DNA of 64,000 nucleotides from the NCBI GenBank assembly GCA_963843285.1, contig CAWJJO010000013.1, positions 310,001 to 374,000 of the forward strand. Reading direction: 5' to 3'. The notes under the pieces are model-generated. The model worked only from the letters and a program-made list of their open reading frames with translations, searched no databases and was not told where the DNA came from. Positions 25,692-33,267 of the stretch are shown here, in pieces. Each line of letters begins with the position of its first letter. The stretch's first letter is position 1. Origin of the DNA: CAZDDB01 sp963843285 (GTDB lineage Bacteria > Acidobacteriota > HRBIN11 > JAKEFK01). A program made the position numbers and the translations under genes.

Positions 25692-26378
25692 CTATACCGA
25701 AGCCATCGCCCGATCGAATTTTTTCTTGGAGTCTTTGATGATTGCAAGAGCCTCTTCTACCGTGGTTACCACACGGGCAATTTCAATGTCCTGCGCGGAA
25801 ACCCGTTGCGGGACCATCTCCCTGCGCATCCAATCCAGCAAGCCGGTCCACATTTCCCCCAGTAAAATCAACGGTCTGTCTTTGATGTAGCCTACCTGCA
25901 ACAATTGCCAGATCATAAACGTTTCCAGAGACGTTCCAATTCCTCCGGGTAATACAATATAGGCGTGTGAGAGCCGGACAAAATGATGCAGCCGGGAGAA
26001 AAACGTCCGGTGCGATGTGAGCCGGTCAATATATGGATTTGGCTTATATTCAAACGGAAGTTCGATGTGAAGACCGTATGACTTCGTCTTTCCAGTCGTG
26101 TCTCCCACCTGTGCGCCTTCGTTTGCAGCCTCCATCAAACCCGGGCCGCCGCCCGTAACGATGTCACATCCCAAGCGCGTCAAATGAAACGCAAGATCGC
26201 GCCCGAGATTATAAAGTGAATCTCCGCGGGCAATCCGGCTGCTTCCAAAAATCGTGACTCGGTACCACCGCGAATGCGATGGAAGCAACATCTCCAGGTC
26301 ATCGATGATATTCCAGAGCTGCATCAAAATCCGGTCTACTTCAGGATCGCGCTCCTTTCTCCGTTTGGGCCGCGGCAT
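25692..26378 (-). CDS. LOG-family (TIGR00730-like) nucleotide hydrolase
   Basis: 228 residues. Rossmann-like fold with TGGGPGLMEAANEGA and the LOG signature LPGGIGTSLETF. Characterised members are cytokinin riboside-5'-monophosphate phosphoribohydrolases or general nucleotide hydrolases. The N-terminus (RPKRRKERDPEVD) is longer than in minimal LOG proteins, as in the larger bacterial group. It is followed downstream by the SPOR operon and preceded by a dispersed repeat. Confidence 0.87.
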   Translation of the reverse strand: MPRPKRRKERDPEVDRILMQLWNIIDDLEMLLPSHSRWYRVTIFGSSRIARGDSLYNLGRDLAFHLTRLGCDIVTGGGPGLMEAANEGAQVGDTTGKTKSYGLHIELPFEYKPNPYIDRLTSHRTFFSRLHHFVRLSHAYIVLPGGIGTSLETFMIWQLLQVGYIKDRPLILLGEMWTGLLDWMRREMVPQRVSAQDIEIARVVTTVEEALAIIKDSKKKFDRAMASV

Positions 26379-26416
26379 AGGTCAAATATAGCATGCCGTC
26401 TTTGGATAGTTTGGAG

Positions 26417-26483
26417 TCGGCGGGCGTCCCTGCCCGCCTGGGCATAAACACATTCCTGTCGGGCACGGAGGCCCGCCGTCCAC
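26417..26483. repeat. Dispersed palindromic repeat, family A copy 1
   Basis: GGCGGGCGTCCCTGCCCGCC, a ~25-base spacer, then GGGCACGGAGGCCCGCCG. A similar element is at 27540-27606 and a half copy at 51297-51320. It lies between two minus-strand genes. Confidence 0.8.
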
Positions 26484-26493
26484 AAGATACGAG

Positions 26494-26973
26494 TCACATG
26501 TGATCGCCGGTCTGATGATCCTCAATCTGGAACCGTAAGAATTCATGAATCGCGGATAGCGCTTCCTTGTTCTTTGTTGTAATCCGGACTCGCCCGCCCA
26601 GCTTTGTTTCTTCCATTCCATATTCGATTTCAGACTTGAGACGTTTCATCACAGGAACGCCGGGAGGCACTTTGCCATGAATGAACATCGGAATTTCAAA
26701 GTTTCCTTCAGCAAACATCTTGGTGATGTGTCCAAAGTGCATGCGAATCTGACTTTGACTCTCCTGATCGGCAGGGTCTTTGGATTCGGCTTCGATTACG
26801 CCACCTTCGTCCGTGATATAGAAGTGGTGAGTCGTTTTTGTGTGATCGAATCCCATCGCCTGATCCCCGCGTGAATTCACATCTGCATGATGCTGATCAT
26901 GGTGAGGACACTCGGATGCATGGACCGTCAAAGTTGCAAAGAAAACCAAAAGCACAGCGAATACAAACTTCAT
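26494..26973 (-). CDS. Secreted His-rich protein of unknown function, MerR partner
   Basis: 159 residues with a signal peptide ending at about HAS (residue 20). The mature N-terminus is rich in His and Cys (ECPHHDQHHADV), followed by a conserved-looking FDHTKTTHHFYITDEGGVIE and a C-terminal half ending in HEFLRFQIEDHQTGDH. I recall a similar unnamed bacterial family but no proven function. Its ATG overlaps the stop of the upstream MerR regulator (26970-26973), so both come from the MerR promoter. Metal or small-molecule response in the periplasm is a reasonable guess only. Confidence 0.78.
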   Translation of the reverse strand: MKFVFAVLLVFFATLTVHASECPHHDQHHADVNSRGDQAMGFDHTKTTHHFYITDEGGVIEAESKDPADQESQSQIRMHFGHITKMFAEGNFEIPMFIHGKVPPGVPVMKRLKSEIEYGMEETKLGGRVRITTKNKEALSAIHEFLRFQIEDHQTGDHM

Positions 26974-27485
26974 TTGATGGAAACCTCCTTATTTTTTTGA
27001 CGGCGTTTTACGGATCGAGGCGCATGAGGGGAAATTGGGGTGCTTGATCCGGGATGGAGCGCAAGCGCCTCGAGCAATCCGGCGTATTGCCCGGCCGGAA
27101 TGGAACCAATCCGGAGTTTCCATTCTCGAATCAGAATTCTCAATTGGCTTCGAAGACGTTCCGCTTCGCGCAGACGTTCTTCGATGAGTAGAAGTTGTTG
27201 CTCTGCAAGTTGAATCACATCATGACACGGAACGCCGCCGCGATCGCGTGTTTTCAAGATGCGGGATAGATCATCGGTGGTAAAACCGATCGCCAGCGCG
27301 CTGCGAATCAACCGCACGCGATCCAGTGTCGCGGCAGGGTACTCACGATAACCGTTGTGCGAGCGGTGAGGAGATGCAATCAACCCTTTCCGCTCATAGA
27401 AACGGAGCGTATCTGTGCTGATTGCTGCAAGTCGGGCCAATTCACCGGAACGAAAAAAACCTGCGTTTCGATCCTTTTTTGCCAT
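26970..27485 (-). CDS. MerR-family transcriptional regulator
   Basis: 171 residues. The winged helix is at the N-terminus (SGELARLAAISTDTLRFYERKGLIASPHRSHNGYREYP), followed by the dimerisation coiled coil (about 95-130). A single Cys lies in GGVPCHDV, where metal sensors carry a ligand Cys, but the second metal Cys pair is absent. It is probably self-regulating through the promoter at 27494-27525, whose -10 is so close that the mRNA should be almost leaderless. It is translationally coupled to the secreted His-rich protein. Confidence 0.9.
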   Translation of the reverse strand: MAKKDRNAGFFRSGELARLAAISTDTLRFYERKGLIASPHRSHNGYREYPAATLDRVRLIRSALAIGFTTDDLSRILKTRDRGGVPCHDVIQLAEQQLLLIEERLREAERLRSQLRILIREWKLRIGSIPAGQYAGLLEALALHPGSSTPISPHAPRSVKRRQKNKEVSIK

Positions 27486-27493
27486 CGCGCAAG

Positions 27494-27525
27494 AGTATAA
27501 ACCCTGGAATACTTTCCAGAGTCAA
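27494..27525 (-). promoter_or_regulatory. MerR-type promoter with 20-bp spacer and dyad operator
   Basis: On the minus strand TTGACT (27525-27520) and TATACT (27499-27494) are separated by 20 bp, the over-long spacing typical of MerR-activated promoters. The spacer holds a dyad CTGGAA-N4-TTCCAG at 27504-27519. The -10 ends 8 bases before the ATG of the MerR gene. Confidence 0.88.
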
Positions 27526-27539
27526 GGCTTTTCCTTTGG

Positions 27540-27606
27540 GGCCGGCGGGCGCCCTGCCCGCCTGGACGTGATTCAACACTTGTTGCGGGCACGGAGGCCC
27601 GCGACT
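27540..27606. repeat. Dispersed palindromic repeat, family A copy 2
   Basis: GGCGGGCGCCCTGCCCGCCT, spacer, then GGGCACGGAGGCCCGCG. It matches the element at 26417-26483 and separates the DinB gene from the MerR promoter. Confidence 0.8.
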
Positions 27607-27620
27607 CCACAACTCTGCAG

Positions 27621-28187
27621 TTATTTTTTGGCTGCGGCTTGTTCGGCAGCGGTCCACGGTGGAACCACACCGTTCATACGCGCGTACGCAATGGATTGGC
27701 CGAGATGCTCCGACATGTGGTTGGAGAGCAGCAAATAGACTCCGCGAACCGTCGTTTCCGCCCAGGGTAGTTTGACCTTTCTATCAAGATCTGCATCGGC
27801 AGTTTTCATGATTTCCTGACGAACAAAATCCAGTGAACCCTTTAATGACTCGATGCATTTTGACTTGTCGCCGGCATCCCTTGTCATATTCTCATCGCCC
27901 AATCCTGCTGGAGGTTGGACACCCGCCAGTTTCAAAATGAAATAATTGCCGCCTGCGATATGCATGTACACTTCGCCGACGGAACGCACTCCTTCGGCGG
28001 GCCGCCAGCTGTATTTGTCGGCAGGCGTCGCTTCCGCAAGCTGGGTCACCTTCTGTTGGATTTCATCTAAAGCCTGAAGGAAGTCTGCCTTAAAACCGGT
28101 TACAGAGGCTGTCTGCGCGGGATCCGCAAAAAGACCGTTACCAAAAAATAACGTCAACACGACGCCCAATAAGAGCCTTTTTTTCAT
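27621..28187 (-). CDS. Secreted DinB-like protein
   Basis: 188 residues from ATG 28187, chosen because GGAGG lies 8-9 nt upstream. A signal peptide ends around GLFA. The four-helix DinB fold follows, with His in VYMHIAGGNYF and SNHMSEHLGQSIAYAR as the likely metal triad. DinB proteins are thiol-dependent or metal-binding transferases; this exported type is common in Acidobacteriota (general knowledge) and of unknown substrate. Confidence 0.85.
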   Translation of the reverse strand: MKKRLLLGVVLTLFFGNGLFADPAQTASVTGFKADFLQALDEIQQKVTQLAEATPADKYSWRPAEGVRSVGEVYMHIAGGNYFILKLAGVQPPAGLGDENMTRDAGDKSKCIESLKGSLDFVRQEIMKTADADLDRKVKLPWAETTVRGVYLLLSNHMSEHLGQSIAYARMNGVVPPWTAAEQAAAKK

Positions 28188-28222
28188 TGTAAGTTCCTCC
28201 AACATGAACTGTCCATCCTACC

Positions 28223-30979
28223 ATGAAACTATATATGCTCTGTGAAAGTATTATTATTAGAGCGAAAACGAGAATGGCAGTCTTTTTGTACGGGTGTTTG
28301 ACATTCCTTCTTGTCATTCTCGGGCTTCGCAAAAAATCAAAGCTTGCGCTGATTACTCTTTCCTTTCTTCCTTTTGCGTTTGTGCTGACTTTTCTCTGGT
28401 TGACCCAGGAAAACTATCGAATTGTTCAGATCCGAAAAATGGGATATCAATTCGAAAAAGTTTCCCGTGATTACCGCCAACCCTCCAGATCGGTTCTCCT
28501 TGGCGGAGACCGGCAAAAGGATGATCTCTATTTGTCCGAGCTTCCTGCCGGCGCCGTCAGGATCACTCCTTCCCTGGTCGACACTTCTTCTGAGCTGGAG
28601 CTTCATTCGGACGGTGTACTGGTTACGCGGAATCAGGTGCCTTTAAACAGCGTGCCGCTGAGGGACGGAGACAGAATCAAAATCGGCGGCCGAGAGCTTT
28701 TGTTTCAGAGCAAAGGCGCTTTCCACAGGAGCTTCAGCGCCGGCGGAAAGAAGTGGATCTGGCCCCACAAAGAGTGGAAGTCCAAACGGATCAAGGAACC
28801 GCTTCCTGGAATCGGATTCGACTCTCATTGGTTCACGATTTCAGGCATAGGAAAATCTCTCGGTCTGACGTTTCAAAGCGGCGCAGCTTTTACCATGAAG
28901 CGAGTTCAGCTCAGTGCAAGCAGGCGCCCGCTCCTGATCAACTCAATTGTTCTGTTGGGTGCGGCGAACGCGGAAATCAACGGGATCCGGCTGCCTTCAC
29001 GTTTCAAGCTTTCAGATGAAGATGTGATCAAGATTTATTCGATTCAGACAGATCGGGACGCTGCCACTCTGATCGCTGCCGGATCCTACACAATCCGGAA
29101 TGGGGATGCATTCAGTATCCTGCATGCGGCGCCGCAGACACTTGGAATGAAAGAGTCATTGTTGAGAAGTGGCGCTTCCACAAACAGGCCGCTTCTTGTC
29201 ACCACGACAACACTTCCCTACTCCGTATTTCCCACTGCAAAATATTCGGAGGAATCAAAGCGTTTTAGCGGTCTGCTTGCGTTTATTCAAGCACATGAGA
29301 CCACCGCACATGAGAACGCTTGGGATCAACTCAAGTGGCGATTTTTAAACTTGTTTTCGCTGGAGGGCCGCCCATTAGAAGTCGTAACCGAAGATGGAGT
29401 CTACCGGCCTGAATACGGCGAAACGTTCGCGCTTGGGAAAAAGGATCGTCTTTTACTATCCGTGGCGCGGGTCCGGTTTCCCTGGGAGTTGCTGCGACTG
29501 TTTCTATTGTTATCTCTGCTAAAGATTCTGTTTCAGCCTCCTTTCTTTTCCGCGTTCGAAAATTCTGCCGCACAGTTGATGGCGGTTACGGCAGATTTTT
29601 TTCTTGCTCTTCGATTCTTGTTCTCATTTCGCGCAGTCAGTTTGTTTCCATTCTCAAGTGAAACAGTGCAATTGTCGTTTCTGGCTTTGCTTCTAGTTCC
29701 CTATCTGTTGTTTTGTGCGGGAATGACAGCCCGAAAACAATGGGACCGCCGCCTGGTTTTCAACTTTCTTTTCTATTCACTGTGCGCCGCATTGATTTCC
29801 GCGCTTCTGATTCCAGCTTCGTTCTGGCTGGTGGGTTTGGCCGTGTGCGGGGCAGGCCTGGTTGTTTTCCTGCGTTTTCACCCGCGATCACGGCTTCCTG
29901 TAGTTTCTAATATTGGGGAATTCCTGCGATCGATCCGGCCGGATATCTGGCTAATGCTTTTTCTTCTAACCGCTCTGCTGTTCCAGTATTTCGGCGCGGG
30001 GGAGGCATTGGAAATTGCCGGCGTGCGCGTGCCACTGGCGCTGTTGTACCATCCCGTATTCCTGTTGCTTTCGTGCCTGCATTTATCACGGCTGTACCGC
30101 GCTCTTACGGGCGAGAAGAGCCCGGAAGCCTTTCGTCAGGCGTTTCAGGAGCTGATCCGGCTCTGCGCCGTCCTGACCTGTTTTCTCGCCGTGAGCTTTC
30201 TGACCGCCGATGCCGGCTTCTTTCTGCTTTATTGCGTTCCCGTGATGTTTCTGCTTGCGGGCGTATCGGTGCTTGCCTTTTCCCAATACGAATTGAAATG
30301 GAAAGCGGCAGGCGCCTGCATCGCGACGCCCCTCCTCTTTTTGTTCGTGGCGTTATTCTCATTTAGTACTATAAATAGAATACTACCTGAATCGTACTAT
30401 GAAAACCGGTATGTCCAGCGCATCCTGCTGGCTGTAGATCCGACGGTCCTGGAAGAGAGCGGGCTTCTGGCTGCGGAACGGCAGCTCGGTCACCAGCGTA
30501 CATTTGTGGCGTATGCGCATGGAGGACCACTCGGAGCGGGGTACATGAACCGTCCGGTCAGCAGCGCTCTAGCAGGCACCGCGCTCAATGACAACGTTCC
30601 TGCTGTCTTCCTGCTGAATGACTTCGGCATGCTTGGCTTTGCCGGCGTTCTGGTGGTCCTGGCTTGCTGGACCTGGCTCTGGAAAACGGCCATCGGTCAC
30701 CACCCGCTCAATGATTCGCGGATTACATCGCTGGGAGCTCTGATCACAATTCTTTTTGTCGATCTGTACATGATCTTCAGCAATTGTGGAATCTTTTTGT
30801 TCACAGGAAAGAACGTTTTTCTCTGGGGCCTGAATTCGATTTCAGATCTGATTCACTTTACGATTCTGCTTTGCATGACACTGATCCCCCTGGCAGGTCT
30901 TGCCGAGACGCATGTGCCGGACTTCTCCGTTTCGTTTGTCACTCCGTACTCAACCATGGCAGCGGGAGAAAAGGAATGA
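28223..30979 (+). CDS. SEDS (FtsW/RodA)-like membrane protein with FHA-like insertion
   Basis: 918 residues. Two N-terminal membrane segments (about 18-60) are followed by a soluble region whose residues about 88-155 read like an FHA domain (SVLLGGDRQKDDLYL... RDGDRIKIGGRELLF) and a second similar block to about 320. Residues about 415-900 are polytopic and resemble SEDS glycosyltransferases: HGGPLGAGYMN, then ALND790NVPAVFLLNDFGMLG aligning with the catalytic-Asp loop, and a TGKNVFLWGLNSISDL end motif. A role in polymerising cell-wall glycan with the next gene's transpeptidase is inferred. The true start may be ATG 28274, since the first 17 codons are AT-rich and unlike the gene. Confidence 0.75.
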   Translation: MKLYMLCESIIIRAKTRMAVFLYGCLTFLLVILGLRKKSKLALITLSFLPFAFVLTFLWLTQENYRIVQIRKMGYQFEKVSRDYRQPSRSVLLGGDRQKDDLYLSELPAGAVRITPSLVDTSSELELHSDGVLVTRNQVPLNSVPLRDGDRIKIGGRELLFQSKGAFHRSFSAGGKKWIWPHKEWKSKRIKEPLPGIGFDSHWFTISGIGKSLGLTFQSGAAFTMKRVQLSASRRPLLINSIVLLGAANAEINGIRLPSRFKLSDEDVIKIYSIQTDRDAATLIAAGSYTIRNGDAFSILHAAPQTLGMKESLLRSGASTNRPLLVTTTTLPYSVFPTAKYSEESKRFSGLLAFIQAHETTAHENAWDQLKWRFLNLFSLEGRPLEVVTEDGVYRPEYGETFALGKKDRLLLSVARVRFPWELLRLFLLLSLLKILFQPPFFSAFENSAAQLMAVTADFFLALRFLFSFRAVSLFPFSSETVQLSFLALLLVPYLLFCAGMTARKQWDRRLVFNFLFYSLCAALISALLIPASFWLVGLAVCGAGLVVFLRFHPRSRLPVVSNIGEFLRSIRPDIWLMLFLLTALLFQYFGAGEALEIAGVRVPLALLYHPVFLLLSCLHLSRLYRALTGEKSPEAFRQAFQELIRLCAVLTCFLAVSFLTADAGFFLLYCVPVMFLLAGVSVLAFSQYELKWKAAGACIATPLLFLFVALFSFSTINRILPESYYENRYVQRILLAVDPTVLEESGLLAAERQLGHQRTFVAYAHGGPLGAGYMNRPVSSALAGTALNDNVPAVFLLNDFGMLGFAGVLVVLACWTWLWKTAIGHHPLNDSRITSLGALITILFVDLYMIFSNCGIFLFTGKNVFLWGLNSISDLIHFTILLCMTLIPLAGLAETHVPDFSVSFVTPYSTMAAGEKE

Positions 30980-33267
30980 ACAACAGCAAGTATTTCTTGC
31001 GTGGAACCGGCGTCGCCTTCCTGATTTTCCTGCTGTTTGGACTCTGGCAGTTCCTGAGTTTTCAGATCCGGCCCATCGATGACTTTTATCAACCCCAGGG
31101 TTACATCGACAAAGTGAACGGATTGATCAGAAAAAGAAAGATCACCTATGAGCCGGATAAGACAGGGAACCAGTACCGTCCACTCATCCGTACCGCAACA
31201 CTGGAACCGGAAGAAGAAGCCTTTCTGAACAACAGTTGGCTCAAAGAAGACATCGATGCGTTCAATCAGGGAGATTCTGATGTGTTCCTGATCGACCGGG
31301 GGCGTTTGCAATCCGTCAATATTTACCGCCACCGGATGGAATCACCGCTAGCAAGTGATTGGAATTGGTGGGGACGAATTTACAGCCAATCCTCCGAGGG
31401 CTATGCGTATCTGTGGAACTCCCGGCGGACGCTCAAACTATATCGTCCTTCGCTCGAAGACCGGGTCTCTGCAAAGGCCGGACAATCGGAATTTCGCGAT
31501 GTGGTTTATGGCCGCGGCAATTTGTTTCAAACCGGATTCGGAATCGCGCTGAAAGGACGAGCAGGAAATCGGCTCGCCGATGTGTATGCGATGGGCGACA
31601 ACATTGTTCTAAAAAGTTACTCCGGGGATTCCTGTTCCATCAATGGTCACTCCATCCCCAAGGGGATGGAGCAGCGGCTGGAAGAAGGCGATCTGGTGCA
31701 GATCAATTTTGAAAGGAATGAGCATGAAGAATTCTTGTTTCACGATTTTTCGCAAAAGCCGCTGTCATTTATCAATGTATTAAATGGCCGTGTGACCCGC
31801 ACAAACCTGGACAACTCATTTCATTTCATCACTGCGCTTACCGGAGGGATCGAAAGCGCCGTGCGGAAGAAGAAGTCCGAGAAGAGAGCCGATTTCAGCC
31901 TCCATCTGGCGCTGGACGAAGATCTATCGGGTCTGACGCAAACCGCGCTGGAAAACTACGCGCGACAGTTATCCAGAACCCCTCTGCGAGCGTCCTGCAC
32001 GATTATGGAAACCACCACCGGAAATGTCCTGGCGGCTGCATCGGTCAGTAATAGAAAAGAAGACGTCAATGAAAATTTGAAACTCCATCCTGTTGGATCC
32101 TCCACAAAGATCTTTCTGGCGGCCGCTGCAACGCAGAACTATCCTGATCTTCTGGAGCTTCAAATCGATCCCTATCCAGCGGGCGAGGAAAAGAATTTGC
32201 TTGGCTATGAGCTGAAAGAAGGCTTCAAGCTGCTCAGACACTCGCCGTATGTGGGAGAATCGGGGACGACCGATTTCGCGTCTTACATTGCAAAGTCCAG
32301 CAACCGCTATCATGCGATTCTGATGGTATTATCTCTGGCTAAAGATAGCGCCGGCGCCGCATCCAAAGAAGCTCCGTTATTTCACGGAGTTGCACTCACC
32401 GGTGATCCGATCGATCAGAGCTACGGAAAGATCTACTGGGGGAACGATATTCTGGATCAAAGACCCGATCTTGGTTATTTTGTCAGTCAGGGAGCCGGCG
32501 GCGCTCTTGAGTGCACAAATCTCGAAAGCTCCGAACTGGCATTGAATCTGGAAAGGCTGTTTGACATCAAACGGAAGTATTCCGATGCGTCCGGCGAATT
32601 CTTCTCCCCGGAGCCGTGGAACCTGCTTTTTGCAAGGCTTGGATTGCAGCAAAGACCCGATCTCTACCCTGCCTTCTATTCCATCATGCCGCAAACGGTC
32701 AATTTCGGCTTTAATCTCAATATTGATTTTCGGCTCGACTTTATTAGTATACTGTTTGGAGGGGCCACCAATCGCTGGAATAACATCAAGCTTGCCGAAG
32801 CCACCGCTCGGATTGTCACAAATCGCAGAGTGCAGGCCCATTTTCTGGACAAAATCACAGAAGATGGAAATACCTTGCAGGAAGCAACAGAATCTGCCGA
32901 TCTCGGCCTCAATAGCGATGTTCACAGCGCACTACTGCACGGCATGGAAGCGGTCTGTGCGCCCGGCGGAACGGCTGGTGATCTGGATCCCCTGCTTCAA
33001 GACTTGAAGGAACGCGTGGATTACAAGCATTCGCTGGAATTCTACGGAAAGACAGGTACGCCTTTCCGGAAGGAAATCCGCAAAGGAGAGGAAGAACTGT
33101 ACTCCTCCGTATTCCTCTTTACCGCGATCCTTCGCAATCGCGAAACGAACAAAGTGGAAGACGGGTTAACTTTCGCAATTTATGTGGAAGATCAAGGAGA
33201 ACACAAGGCCGTGGATTTCCTCAAGCAATCGCTTCCTAGAGCGCTCAACGCAAGAGGGTGGCTATGA
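30976..33267 (+). CDS. Divergent penicillin-binding protein with FHA-like domain
   Basis: 763 residues from ATG 30976, overlapping the previous stop (ATGA). One membrane anchor lies at about 10-30. Residues about 175-260 contain an FHA-like stretch (DVVYGRGN... SCSINGHSIPKGM..LEEGDLVQINF), on the periplasmic side. The C-terminal transpeptidase domain keeps all three motifs: S375-x-x-K378 (VGSSTK), S441-S-N443 and K692-T-G694-T. It should crosslink glycan made by the SEDS-like partner. Overall similarity to standard class B PBPs looks low. Confidence 0.82.
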   Translation: MNNSKYFLRGTGVAFLIFLLFGLWQFLSFQIRPIDDFYQPQGYIDKVNGLIRKRKITYEPDKTGNQYRPLIRTATLEPEEEAFLNNSWLKEDIDAFNQGDSDVFLIDRGRLQSVNIYRHRMESPLASDWNWWGRIYSQSSEGYAYLWNSRRTLKLYRPSLEDRVSAKAGQSEFRDVVYGRGNLFQTGFGIALKGRAGNRLADVYAMGDNIVLKSYSGDSCSINGHSIPKGMEQRLEEGDLVQINFERNEHEEFLFHDFSQKPLSFINVLNGRVTRTNLDNSFHFITALTGGIESAVRKKKSEKRADFSLHLALDEDLSGLTQTALENYARQLSRTPLRASCTIMETTTGNVLAAASVSNRKEDVNENLKLHPVGSSTKIFLAAAATQNYPDLLELQIDPYPAGEEKNLLGYELKEGFKLLRHSPYVGESGTTDFASYIAKSSNRYHAILMVLSLAKDSAGAASKEAPLFHGVALTGDPIDQSYGKIYWGNDILDQRPDLGYFVSQGAGGALECTNLESSELALNLERLFDIKRKYSDASGEFFSPEPWNLLFARLGLQQRPDLYPAFYSIMPQTVNFGFNLNIDFRLDFISILFGGATNRWNNIKLAEATARIVTNRRVQAHFLDKITEDGNTLQEATESADLGLNSDVHSALLHGMEAVCAPGGTAGDLDPLLQDLKERVDYKHSLEFYGKTGTPFRKEIRKGEEELYSSVFLFTAILRNRETNKVEDGLTFAIYVEDQGEHKAVDFLKQSLPRALNARGWL

